This document shows positions 10,538-21,855 of a stretch of 64,000 nt of DNA, piece after piece. A program made the translations under genes and the position numbers. Positions within the stretch are counted from its first letter, which is position 1. Every line of letters begins with the position of its first letter. The stretch is from Caenorhabditis remanei (taxonomy: Eukaryota > Nematoda > Chromadorea > Rhabditida > Rhabditidae), in assembly GCF_010183535.1 (NCBI RefSeq), contig NC_071330.1, positions 9,467,717 to 9,531,716 on the forward strand. The letters are read 5' to 3'. The notes beneath the pieces are model-generated. The model made no database searches and was not told the DNA's origin. It saw only the letters and a program-made list of their open reading frames with translations.

Positions 10538-13500
10538 AAATCAATGTTCCTGCAAAAAGTTCGAAACAAAAAGATTCAGAAATGGAAGAAAAGAATGAAA
10601 TATGGGAGATCGGAGCGGGGAGGTGACAGTCGTAAATATATCAAAATGGAAAAAGTGGAAAAAACTGAGAGACGAAGAGAGATGAACCTCCCGTATAAGC
10701 ACAGCTGTGAAACACCAAAAAAACTAGAAAAAGAGCTACGTGTAAATTGTTTTTTTTGGTTGGAGAAACTACTTATTTCATTCCGAAAGAGTAATGAAAG
10801 GAGAACATTGGAGACTACATATTCAGAAATTAAGAGTTGTTTGTAGTATGTTGCTTATGCTCGAAACAGATAGTTATCAAGAAGTGATATTCTACTTCGA
10901 AACAAATAGATTAGTATAGAACTGTCATATAGTTTCAACTATGTTGAGATGAAAAGTCGAAAGGAGAAGAATAGAATTCGGGAACAATGTCGGGTTGAAA
11001 TGTGGAAGAAATAAAAGAAAAATGGAAGAAATACGGAGGGCGGATCATAAATTTTTAAGAGGCGAATCGAGAGAAAAAAGTCGAAAAGCGGAGGCGTTTT
11101 GCGGGGAAACGTTGGTTGGAAATGGACAAAAAGTCGAATGATTCGGAAATCTGTGACGTCGAATAAACATGATTTTTCTGAAAGTTTGGAGCAGGATGAG
11201 ATGGAAAACAAGAGGAAGTTTTACTCGAGATTCTTCAAAATTAAGATGGAGAATGCTACATCTGAAGGATCTCCAGGTTGAATCGGTCTGGTGGTCCATT
11301 CAGCGCTTCTCACTAGGATAGAATGATGTAATCTAGTTTTTCCAAACCAAGCATCTCAGAATTTATTCGTAGAAGATGAATGCGATATTGTAAATCAAAA
11401 CATTTTCAAAGGGTATTGACATCTCATATAGTGAAGAAAAGTAAATCTGCTCTATGCTTATGAGAAAAAGTTTTCAGTAGACAAGGAGTCATTAATGATT
11501 TCTATTAGTTAGTGTCAAATTATGCGGGTTGAATTCTCCAGAGAATCCAGACAACATATGACGTGTTTTTCAATCTTTGAAGTCATGTATAACTCTTGGC
11601 AGTTGTACTTTCAGATTAATTAAAGTATCAAAAGAGACGAATACAAAAATACGTCTTCTAGAATTCCATAATTTTCAAACTAGTGACATCATCAGCATCT
11701 GGAAAATGTAGAAATGACGCCAAAATGAATGCTTAATCAAAAAAAGAGAAAAAACATTGAGTAGAACACAGGAAATAGAGAAGAGAGCATCAGAAATTAC
11801 GGAAAGAAAGTGGGCGGATTCTGAAGTGAGTCTAATGAGGTTTGGATACTTTACATAAAAATTCAAAGATTATGGTTAAGACACATTAGTCGTTTATTTC
11901 AAATCTGCTATCGTTGGCGCAATAGACGGAGCTCGGTCAGGTACCACAGGACCAACCCCATTCTCATTTTTAGGAATGATGGCGCCTAGACTGATATTGG
12001 GATTTCTGCAGAATACATAGCCTATGCGATTCGGCAACTAGGTTTAGACATTCTCTATAATTAGTCTTTGCCAAAGTTTTAAGTCTATTTTAGGAAGTTC
12101 CTATTTGTTCGATGCTGAGAAACCAAATCCGAGAACTACAACTGGATCTGTTATTTTCTCATCTTTCAACTAGAATCTGCAATTACCAGTTTGACAGTTT
12201 TGAAGAAAGCACTTTCAGATATGTTTTAGTTTGACGGAAACTAAAGAAAATTGTAAAATTGTTAATTGCAGATTAAAATATGAGCAACTTACTTCAAACT
12301 AAATACTAAATGCTAAACAAAAACCTGGAAACAACAAAAAGGATAATAAAAAATAATTGAGGAAGAGAGAAGAGAGACAAACCAAATACACAGACATCTG
12401 TGTCTGCTCTCTCTCTTCATTAAAGGAAAGCCATATGGAAGAAAAAGAGAAAAATTGAGCAAAAAGTGAGTGTGAATGGACGGAAAACGACGGAACAGAG
12501 AAAGAGAAAAAGAGAAAGGAAAAGGCAAATATATAGAAAGTGAACGAACACGGAAATCATGCAAAAATGGACAAAAGAAACGGAAGTGAAGTGGATGGGT
12601 GGCATATTGGCGTCTATTATATCTAGTGAAGTTCTAGAAGTTTTCAGTTTTTGTTTCCCCTCATACTTTTCTGAAGAATAAACACGTTTGGTAACTGTAA
12701 CTGGTTACTGTATTAAACTCTCATCGGTTTGGTGAGTTTTAAACTTTTAAAAAACAGAATCTGAACTTGAAAAATGATAGGAAGATCAATCTTATGATCA
12801 CCTGAAGACTATCAGTTTCGAAAGAAGATTCAGGCACAAAAAATCTAATTATAGATGGATGAACAATGATTTTCAGAAGTCCGAGTCTTTCAATTCAAGT
12901 ATGAATGATTCGAAACACATCTATTTGTTTCTTAAAATCCACAGGGAGCTATATTTTTCTGATGTCGAACATTTGAATAAGAGTGGAAGTAAAACTAAAA
13001 AATGAAATGGATACATGTCACTCTCGTTTTAAATGACTGGTGAGAGGAAAGAAAACGAAAAATTCGAATTAGGAAAACGGATATTTTCGTTTATTTTTTG
13101 AAGTAAAAGAGTGTTTTAACGGGGACTCTTTCCTGATTCTATTTAGTTTTAAATCGATGAAATTCAGTAGAAAATACTTGAAAATTAATATTCGAAAGCC
13201 ATGAATATTCGAAGAAATATCCAAGAGGAATAGACGGAGAGAAAACGAAAAAAAGAAGAGGACCTAATTGAATTTTTGGAGAATGAGATGAGAGATGAGA
13301 AGATGTTAACAGAAGAGAAAATATCGAGACTGAGAGTTTTAAAAATGGGGGAAGAAGCACAAATTCGTTCTGTTTACAGTAAACATGAATGGGTTCAGGA
13401 ATATTAGGTTTACAGGATCAATTTCCAATTACAAGTGTTTTATGACAACGGTCTAGTATTATAATAATGAACCACGTGTTTCTAAATTATTCAAATGATA

Positions 13501-14970
13501 TCTTCACAAATAGAACAACAAACATATGATCTTTGAGAAATTCTCGAAACGACGATTTAAAAAAAAATAAACAGACAAATACTTTGAAAAAAGCGGTCCA
13601 TTTCCACCCACATTCATATTTCCATAATCCAATTGCCGATGGGAAAATTCCGAAAAAAAAAATTGACAATGACGTTTTCTGGATAGGAAAGGAAACCAAA
13701 AGGACGATAAAAAAAGGAGAATGGTTTTTGAGAGTTTTGTTTCATGGCAATTCTAAATCAACACCGTTCAAGAAGGCACTGGTGCACCTCTGACGCGGAT
13801 TGAGCATTTTAATTTCTTTGATTCAACTCAATCTCAAAATGAAAATGATGTGAAGTATTTCTAGTTTTCTGCCTAATAAAACAAATTGGAGAGAAAAGGA
13901 CACGAACAAAAAGCAAACAAAACTAAAAACGATGATGATCTTTCTATGTATTTGTGTCGAATGTACTCAGGTCGAGTGCAGATTTAAACTAAACTTCAGA
14001 TGAATCATATTAAATATGGGTCACATGACATGAGATGTTAATCAATTTAGGTAAAACTCGGAAAAAATTCAAAATATAATATTCGAGACCGTTTTCCAAC
14101 TTTTCTCTATTATCAGTTGATGATGAAGCGACTGAAAATGGGTTAAGTATATGAAATGATATGATAACGATTGGGCGAAAAAAGATAACCTTTCAATTTT
14201 TCAAGAGAAAAATGTACTTTTAATGTAGGGGAATATTAAGGTAAATTTTTAAAAAGTGTTTCTGAATTACGGATTACAAATTTGAGAAAAAGATGCAAAA
14301 ATTACAATGAAGATCAGTATAGTTTTTCTTTTGAGTGAAATAAACACTTTGTTCTGAAAACAATAATTTTTAAATTCTATATCAGACCAATTCATTAGAG
14401 TTTGATGTCCTTAGAATAGTGAGTCTAAAACTAAACGTTCGGGAAATATTGGTGAGAGACTCCGTTTCATTGTAGTACTAATGTACTTTACTACTACCCT
14501 GGCACTTCATCTTCTATTCCGGTTCCAAATTGCGTTTAAAGAAGAGTCGCGCTTTAGGATAGTTGGTTGGGGGCCCAAATTTTGAGAAGACTTATTACTT
14601 TTGCTCAAAACTTGTTTCATATGCCGAAAACTATCGAAGAGAGTAACGAGTTTCAGAAATGTAAGTTCGTCATTCACGAACACATCATTAAAAAAAAGAC
14701 AACTATCTTTCTTCAAGATTTAAAAAATCGTGTTCCACATATTTATTTTGAACAAAAAAACGTTAAAAACAGACCGAATACATTTGAAAATCACTTTCGT
14801 CAAACCACCAGCCGAAAGAGCTCGTTGATTTACATCATTTTCAATGCTTATGCTATGCTCATTTTCTATGCTTTTCTATGCTTGTTAATCTTTCTTTTCA
14901 TCTTTTTATTTTATTTTTATGATCAAAAAACTGCCCGCGAGAAACAAATTGAAAAACTTCATTTCTGATT
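10538..14970. other. 4.4 kb without a recognisable gene
   Basis: AT-rich, strongly strand-asymmetric sequence: long purine runs on the plus strand produce minus-strand reading frames rich in Phe, Ser and Leu that lack splice structure. No conserved protein, tRNA or tandem array was seen. It may hold regulatory sequence for the START gene or an undetected noncoding RNA. Confidence 0.6.
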
Positions 14971-15794
14971 GCTTTTGGGCCAATAATTTACAGTTGAGTA
15001 GGGGTATTAAAATGGACTATTTTGGATGGAGGATTCTCGGAACAACTATCAAAGGGAGAAGAATTCAAATTTAAATGAGAACAACTCAAAAAAACTAATA
15101 AAATTATTATTGGAGACAAAAGGATAATAGTAATCGAAAGAGAGCGTTTGTCGATATGGTATACTGGGATAGGTGGATGTTAAACAGAAGGGGGTATATC
15201 ACGATTTAAAAATGTTTCAGTTTACAGAGAGGAGGGGGAGCCAAAGGAATTAATTACAATAGAGACATGAACAGGGACATTGTGACAACGGAAATTGGGT
15301 GGAGAAGTGAAGAAAGGGAAGATCTAATTCATCGAATGAAGAAGGACGATGATCTAATCACATCTGAGATTTGATCGATTAGGTAATCTCTTGCTCTCTT
15401 TTCTCGTCTTGCGCGAATAGCCAATTGGATGAGAGCAGCTGAAAGAACATGTTTTAATTGTATTGTCACTCAAAACTTCTGAACTTACTTGTTGCATATT
15501 CCATCTATATTTTGATTTAAACTGGAGTAAACCAGCTAGAACCTCGCTGATGAGATTTTCGTGTCGATTTTCCATCGATCTGTCTTTTTCTCCACTCTTC
15601 CAACCGGTCCATTGAACGCTCTCTTCGCTGTTAACATCTCGTAGAGCACGCAACCCATCGCCCAAGAATCAACTGCGAAGCTGTTTGATTCGCCGAGAAA
15701 CATCTCGAGGGCCATGAAGGCGGAGGTCCCACATACGGTCCCACCTCTAGAAAAAAAGATTGACAATCGTTTAGATTTCAGAAAAATGTATTAA

Positions 15795-15985
15795 GAATTC
15801 AGAATCCAGTACCCGGTATTCAGAATTTAGAATCCAAGATTCAGAATTCAGAATCCGAGAATTTCGAATACAGGATCCGGTTTCAGAATCTAGAATCTGA
15901 GATTTAGAATCTAGAATCCGTAATTCACAATCCAGAATTCGAAAATTTAGAATACAGAATCCGGGATCAGAATCTAGAAGCAGAA
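15795..15985. repeat. AGAATC-type minisatellite, tract 1 (copy A)
   Basis: Degenerate short tandem repeat built from units such as TTCAGAATCTAGAATCCGAG, about 10-20 bp each, inside the kinase A intron, ending at the CAGAATCTAGAAGCAGAAAAG border. Confidence 0.85.
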
Positions 15986-16008
15986 AAGAAACGTTTTGAA
16001 CACTTACT

Positions 16009-16082
16009 CATAGAAGGTCGACACCCCAAAATCCCCCAACTTCACGTCCCCCTCGCTTATCAGGATGTTCTCCGGTTTGCAG
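16009..16082 (-). pseudogene. Partial duplicate of the kinase exon 2 end (copy A)
   Basis: On the minus strand this repeats the segment CATAGAGACTGCAAACCGGA through the DFG region to a GTAAGT donor (encoding HRDCKPEN...LGDFGVSTFYE). It is a second, truncated version of the 3' part of exon 2 at 16596-16690. Its upstream edge joins the WD40-gene fragment directly at TCTCTATG/TCTCC. Copy B carries the same arrangement at about 25768-25845, with a small internal deletion, so the structure predates the block duplication. Confidence 0.75.
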
Positions 16083-16225
16083 TCTCTATGTCTCCCTGTG
16101 ACGATCTTGTATCAATCCTGGTCAATCTTGTAACTCTGGTGTCCGGACACCAAACAGCAGTGTGTTCTCAGATATCGGGTTATAACAGCTGCAAATCAGT
16201 TCTTCTGTGTTTCTTGCTGATGGAA
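16083..16225 (-). pseudogene. WD40-gene exon fragment embedded in kinase intron (copy A)
   Basis: About 140 bp aligns with 33510-33650, the second exon of the WD40-like gene, in the same orientation. The matching text includes the codons for ENM-TAVWCP and RVTRL-IDTRS. Divergence from the 33.5 kb gene is roughly a tenth of positions, so the source was that gene or a lost paralogue. The fragment keeps GTCCGGACACC where the 33.5 kb gene has lost one base, and so remains in frame across that point. A 4 bp deletion relative to copy B lies just after CAGCAGTGTG. Confidence 0.75.
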
Positions 16226-16230
16226 AAGAA

Positions 16231-16568
16231 AAGATTCAGAATTCAGAATCCGATATTCAAAATTCACTATTCGAGAATTTAGAATACAGGATACGGAGTC
16301 AGAATCTAGAATCCGAGATTCAGAATCTAGAACTCGTGGTTCAGAATCAGGAATTTAGAATACAGAAAACAAAATTCATAACTGAGAATCCGAGAATACA
16401 GAATCAGGGAATTCAGAATCCAGAACCCAGTATTCAGAATCTAAAATCCTAGAATTTAGAATCCAGAATCCGGGAGTCAGAATCCAGAACCCAGTATTCA
16501 GAATCTAGAGTTCTAGAATTCAGAATCCAGCATCTGAGGACTCAGAATCCCGGGCTCAAAATCTAGAA
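16231..16568. repeat. AGAATC-type minisatellite, tract 2 (copy A)
   Basis: Same degenerate unit as tract 1 (GAATCTAGAATCCGAGATTC and variants), about 340 bp, between the WD40 fragment and kinase exon 2. Its open frames encode only IQNSES-like repeats and are not genes. Confidence 0.85.
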
Positions 16569-18611
16569 GCAGAAAAGAAACGTTTGAATACTTACTCCTC
16601 GAAGGTCGAGACCCCAAAGTCCCCCAACTTCACGTCCCCCTCGCTTATCCGGATGTTCTCCGGTTTGCAGTCGCGATGGATCATTTTCTTCCGATGGCAA
16701 TATGCCAAGCCTTCGCCAATCTCCTTCATAATCCTTGAAGCGTCGTATTCTTCCATCTTTCCACATGATTCCAGGACAGCTGCGAGCGTTGTGGACATCA
16801 TTTCCATTACCAAATAGACTCGATCCGGCGATTTGAAGTAGTCGTAGATTTGGATCAAGTTCTTATGGGAGACCTTCTTCATGTTAAGAGCTTCTCGGTT
16901 CGCAATAAATTGCTCATCCATTCTCCTCGATCTATCCAGGATCTGAAAGTGTTAACATGTAATAAACACGCTTTTGAAGATGCAAAACTCACCTTGATAG
17001 CCACAAACAGTCCACTTTTTTTGCATTTGTATGCTGCCACAGTTCCAAATCCACCCTTTCCAAGATCTTTCATGTATTCGTAATTTTCTATTTTTGAATC
17101 ACTCTCGACTTTCTCCACTTCATTTTCTTTCTTCTGCTCCTCCTTATATTTATCCTCATGCCGTTTAGCTTCTTGCAGAGCACCTTTCAGATTCTTGTCC
17201 GATTTCTCAGTTTTCGTCTTGTATTGATTGGATTTGTAGAGTTTGAGGGTGGCAGTCTTGAAGTAGGATCTTCTGAAAATTGATTCCTAGAATATCTCCG
17301 TTTGAGCCGAGAATACTCCCAGAAAAAACGAATTATAACGAAAAAGAGCACTCTCGAAACTTGTCGTGGATATCCTCCTTCGGATATATCCACGACCTAT
17401 CCTTAAATGAGATTCTTCTCGGGAATCTCTCAATTTCCTCACTCTTCAATGGATTCTTCAACCCATCGAGTACAAATCACCAAGGGAAGGATAATTCGTG
17501 ATGGCCGTGGACGAGAAGCTCGTGGAAGAGGATGCAAACGCGCTCGACGGCAGCGAGGGAAAACAATTGATTCAATTGCCGCCGCCGCTACAATATCTCT
17601 AGCACTCTCTCATTTCCACTCGCTATTTCTCCCACAGTTTCTAGAACTTTTCCTACGAGACTCCGCCCATCACCTCTCACACATTTTAGGATTTCTTCTA
17701 ATAACTTCGCCTTAACTTCACCCGTACCATCACACTTCTCACAATTCCCCACTTCTATTATTCACTACTCTAATATTCTGGCCACAATTCCACTAATTCC
17801 TTCACCATTCTGATGTACTCCTCGACCAAAGCATTCAATAAATGGGTGCACTGATACCACCAACTCTAGCGATACTACATTCATAATCACATCGGATAAA
17901 TCTCGGTTGGATTGGAGGCCTCACCAGCCACACATCTTTCCAATCCTCCACAAAACTCCCAGTTTCCAATATCTATCCGCAAATTACGAGGAAAAAAGAC
18001 TCCTTGGCGGATTGTGAGCCGATTTTATTTATTTATTTATTTATTATTTTTCAAGAATAAGGGACTATAAAATAATCATAGAATCCTTGAACATGCTGCT
18101 CACGAGGCAGTTTTGAGTAGAAAAAAGGAAAAATCAAGGGAAATAGCAAAGAAAAATAACAGGGAAAAGGAAAAAACTGGTACATATGTACAACTAGTAA
18201 GGATCATGAAACATTAGAACCGGGTGATTGAGTTATAATTTATAACTTATAAAGTAAAATAATAAACTGGGAAGGGAGGGAAAAGAATTTACATTGTTGG
18301 TAATAGCATTCCAATATGGAATAGTAAAGGAGAAAACAATTATCTGATTGGGGAGAGATAGATAAGAACCATGGGTCTTCTAGGAGAGTCTGACAGTCTG
18401 ACAATGGTATTAAGAAAGGAAAAGTGAGATGGCAGCAATGAATTTGTAAAGAAAAAGCAATTGTTCTTTGAGTATACGGTGTCTAATGGAGTGCATTGAG
18501 AGGAGTTCCAAGCGATGCGAGTAGGAAGAAAAAGAGATGTTGCATCGCTGGAGAAATTTTCCAGAGTATACTCTGAGGGTGGATTCCAGAAGTCTAGAGA
18601 GACGCGATGAA

Positions 18612-18882
18612 GGGGAAAAGCATACTTGCAACGGGCCGGGTCACAGTACAAAAATTTGAAATTTTGAATTTTTTTGAAAATTTTTTCGATTTTTTCGCAA
18701 AAAAGTCGAATTTTCGACTATGTTTTTACATATCGATAAAACTCAAGTTTACATAGGATTTTTGACTATTTTTGATAAAAATTTCGAAAAATTTTGTGAA
18801 AAAATTGTGCTCATTTTTTGACTCCGGGCCGGCAACTTTCTCTACCGGGCCGGGCCGATATTTTGCAAGTATGGGGAAAAGC
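18612..18882. mobile_element. GGGCC-rich foldback element with 10 bp target duplication (copy 1)
   Basis: Element 18622-18872 (251 bp) has terminal inverted repeats ATACTTGCAA / TTGCAAGTAT, then CGGGCCGGG-rich arms around an AT-rich core. It is flanked by perfect direct repeats GGGGAAAAGC (18612-18621 and 18873-18882). It interrupts the LINE. Related copies are at 30382-31881 and, more distantly, 36031-36446. Non-autonomous; the 10 bp duplication best fits a Mutator-like transposase. Confidence 0.88.
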
Positions 18883-19924
18883 AGAAGATAACAGAACAAT
18901 ACTCAAGAATAGGAAGAACATACGTTTTGAATAGGAATGAGTAGAAAGCAGGGTTGTTAGACTTGAAGGATTTTAAGATCTGGGAGGAACGAAGTTGGGC
19001 TAGAGCCACGGGTTAATGTGAGCACGGAACTTGAGATCAGGTTCAACAAGCAGGCCAAGATCACGAACTGAGTTGGAGTCAGGAATGGGAGAACCCGCAA
19101 TAAGAAACTGATGATGCGAGTTGAGCGAGCCTAAGCGAAGCAAACCAGTTTTGGAATGGGCATGAGGAAGGAAATTGGATTCAGCCCAGTTGGAGACTAA
19201 ATCAATGCAAGCTTGAAGACTAGAAGGGAGGTGAGAGTAGATTTTAATATCATCAGCATAGGCAGCCACATGCAGGTGAGGAATATCATTCAAACTGAGT
19301 AACAGATCATTAATGAACAGTCTAAAGAGTAAAGGGCCCGACACGGATCCTTGGAGAACCCCCGAGGAGATAGAAGAGGAAGAGGGATTCATGAAACTAT
19401 TGACTTTAACGGAAAAGGATCTAGAGGTAAGAAAGTCCGAACACCATGCTACAATGGGAGCGGAAATGCCAAAAGAGGAAAGCTTGTTGAGAAGAAGGTT
19501 GTGGGGATCTTTGTCAAAAGCTTTCTGTAAATCAAAGAAGACTACATCTAGAGATTTGTGAGTTTTCAGAATAATATTGTAATTGGCTAATGAACTGAAA
19601 GCTTATGGGCAAAATCAGATTTGATGCGGTTACAGATGATGCGCTCGAAGATTCTAGAGAAGGGATCAGTAAGGCTAATTGGACGGTAGTTATTAGGAAA
19701 ACTGAAATTACCTTTCTTCAGAACAGGAACAGAACTCAGAACAGAATTCAGAACAGGTGACTACAGCTTTTTTCCATGAGTGTGGGACAGTAGAAGTGCG
19801 GAAAGAATCATTGAAGACAATGGATAGGGGAAGGACAAGAGAGGTGGCGCATTTCTTAATAAGAAGAAAGTTGGCAAGATGGGGTGAGAAACCACAGCAG
19901 GGCGGAAGTTTTCGTAAGGAGTTC

Positions 19925-20256
19925 TCAATTACCAGGGTTGGGGAATCCCGGGCCGGGCTGACAGAAATTTTTTGCCAGCCCGAATTCAAAAAATGTCCGC
20001 AATTTTTTCACATATTTTTTCGTAATTTTCATTAAAAAATAATCAAAATGCTCCAAAATTCTCGTACACTTCAGTTTTATCGATATTCCAAAACATTAAA
20101 AAATTCGACTTTTTTGCAAAAAAAATTCAAAAAATTTCAAATTTCTATGGGAGCAAGGCCAATCGGGCCGATCGGGCCAGGCCGGGCTGAGAAAATTTTT
20201 TCTGTCGGCCTGGCTCGGCCCGGTCCGGCCCGGAATTTCCCAACCCTGTCAATTAC
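19925..20256. mobile_element. hAT-like MITE with 8 bp target duplication
   Basis: Element 19933-20248 (316 bp) has ends CAGGGTTGGGGAAT / AATTTCCCAACCCTG and 8 bp direct repeats TCAATTAC (19925-19932 and 20249-20256). Length of the duplication and the CAGGGTT start are typical of hAT elements. Internally it shares GGGCC-rich arms and an AT-rich core with the 10 bp-duplication family, although its ends differ. Inserted in the LINE. Confidence 0.88.
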
Positions 20257-20745
20257 CCACGGTACAGCCGATCTGTGAATGAGAAAAATTCTGGTTGATA
20301 AACTGAGTGTATTCGAAAAATAGGTGTTTTCAGTTCATTTTTGAAAACAATAACTCTAGAAATATCCAACCGAAAAATTTAGGAAAACTCACATGTGTTA
20401 CTGATCACTTTCCCGAAAAAAACTGTGTGTCAGGAGAGGAAGGTTATTACTTTCCATTCAAAAATCTTTTCACGCGTGAATTTTTAATTTGTTTTTCATT
20501 ATCGTGAAATTCCACGTTTGATGGCGTAATCGGCCCCTAAAATCATTCTAGGAGACTTTGATAATTGTGATATTGGACGTTCATGAAAAAATCAAAATAA
20601 TTCTCTGCTGGACGTGAAAAATAATTAAATTGAAAGTAGGGTGTCGAGTCAGTTCATCGTGATGGTTTACTACAGATTAACGAGTGCATTCCTTTCTGAA
20701 TCATTCTTTTCTACTAGTCAATCGAAGAAGACGACGATTCGAAAA

Positions 20746-20782
20746 ATGAGAGGATGTGGACAAGGAAGTAAACTCCAATATC

Positions 20783-20816
<34 letters not shown>

Positions 20817-21855
20817 TACGTTTCAGAAAACCATTCGGATCATTCCGACATCGGGTCATATAACTGTCCATCTAATCGAGATCATCACGATTCGTCTCAT
20901 CGAAATCTGTTAGTCTTAATCATACTATTAAAATTAAATACATTTTCAGACATCAAAATGAAATGTACGTGTCTCCATCAGTTATGATGGTAATGCGTCA
21001 TTCAGAAAGAGTTGATGACTGTTGTCCAGGATGGATCGAGAAGTGCAATAAAGAGGGAAAATATGAACCATTCGATCTGAATATGCCCTCACGTCTTCCG
21101 ATTCAACGCCCATTGAAAGATTATACAAGAGATACTTGTCTCACCAGAAGTGGTGTTGTTCTTGCTCAAATGGTTGGAAGAGGTCTTCTTATGACTGATA
21201 ATACTCCAGGTTTCTGTCTAGAATCTTCCGTTTCTAAACAAAATAATTCAGATGTAATCTATTGTTCTCCATCTCTTCGCTGTATTCAAACGGCCACGTG
21301 GGTTCGTGAAATGTCCGGAAGTAAATCGTTGATTCGTGTTGAACCTGGTCTCTTTGAAAACTTCCATTATCCACACGGAGTTCCTCGATTCATTACTCAA
21401 CTCCAGCGTCACGTCTTCCCAGTTGACAAGACGTTCCGCCCATTTCTTTCATTGGAATCAGTGGTTGGACGACAAGAAACAAACGATGATTACAATGAAA
21501 GAATCAAAATGATTCTGAATGCGATAGCTGAACAATCGGAAGTATCTCATTATGAAAAACAATTGAAAGTTCTTGTTGTTGCTCATGCATCAACTGTTGA
21601 TATGGCTGTTGGACTATTGAGAGATAAACCGAGAAAAACTGTTGATATGGAGTTGGATAATATCGCAATTCCAGTTCCATATTGTTCTTTAGCTTATCTC
21701 AAAAAGGTTTGTATTACAATAGTCAGAATCAAGAATGTTGTTATACTTTGTTTTAGAAAAACTCCTACTGGATTCCATCTGCTCATCAAATTCCTCCAGT
21801 TACTTATGAATTTCTGTCCACAAAGTACAATCATTACTTCGTACATCGTCCTTGA
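20746..21855 (+). CDS. Histidine phosphatase superfamily protein (UBASH3/Sts-like)
   Basis: Phosphoglycerate-mutase-like histidine phosphatase; the closest family I recognise is the C-terminal domain of UBASH3/Sts proteins, without their UBA and SH3 parts. Exons 20746-20767, 20827-20908, 20950-21706, 21757-21855; phases agree, 319 residues. Active-site motif reads MRHSERVD (about residues 50-57), with Ser where the canonical RHG has Gly; other family landmarks are CLTRSG, SPSLRCIQTA (Arg about 145), RVEPGLFE and VVAHASTVD (second His about 247). The N-terminal 40 residues are His/Ser-rich. A (TA)n run lies in intron 1 near 20781-20810. The Ser replacement may lower activity or be family-normal. 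The last exon is duplicated at 36945, the edge of a large repeat. Confidence 0.85.

Larger units (their letters stand above)
15379..17272 (-). pseudogene. Ser/Thr protein kinase, copy A (broken C-lobe)
   Basis: Divergent eukaryotic protein kinase, loosely NEK/ULK-like; family not assigned. Exons (minus): 17272-16993, 16942-16596, 15746-15489, 15438-15379. The N-lobe is intact: a Lys/Glu-rich extension (KHEDKYKEEQ-like), Gly loop GKGGFGTV, VAIK lysine, catalytic HRDCKPEN (Cys in place of the usual Leu) and GDFGVST. The C-lobe is damaged: the APE motif reads ALE (codon 15707-15709) and exon 3 lacks 13 nt present in copy B (near 15553), shifting the frame and giving an early stop. The intron before exon 3 holds two minisatellite tracts, a partial duplicate of the exon 2 end and a WD40-gene fragment. 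Upstream exons, if any, were not found. Probably a pseudogene, though the N-lobe could still be expressed. Confidence 0.75.
14971..17360. repeat. Segmental duplication, kinase block copy A
   Basis: Starts at GCTTTTGGGCCAATAATTTA and aligns almost throughout with 24522-27125. The copies share a 3' flank, kinase exons, intronic minisatellites and an embedded WD40-gene fragment. Beyond 17360 copy A continues uniquely for about 590 bp before homology to copy B resumes at 17953-17979 (AACTCCCAGTTTCCAATATC), so copy B carries an internal deletion relative to A. Divergence is several percent, clearly older than the C/D block pair. Confidence 0.85.
18022..20330 (-). mobile_element. Non-LTR retrotransposon (LINE), decayed and 5'-truncated
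   Basis: Minus-strand reverse transcriptase text in pieces: PVLKKG, NNYRPISLT, FFDLQKAFD, SGVLQGSVSGPLLF and AYADDIKIY (the catalytic YADD box) between about 19750 and 19000, with a C-terminal region of LINE type near 18640-18340. An upstream conserved segment (VFNDSFRTSTVPHSWKKA) lies at about 19760-19990. Stops and small deletions interrupt the frame, so it is inactive. The 3' end is marked by an (ATTT)n run at 18022-18045, which reads as an AAAT-type tail on the element strand. Two younger inverted-repeat elements are inserted in it (18622-18872 and 19933-20248). The 5' limit is approximate. Confidence 0.85.

Noticed and set aside
14567..14968. 133-residue frame with a hydrophobic tail
   Set aside because: AT-rich chance frame ending next to the kinase block border; composition and lack of splice signals argue against a gene.
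17407..17715. 102-residue plus-strand frame with an Arg-rich stretch
   Set aside because: No motif or splice support and it lies opposite the kinase A upstream region; likely chance.
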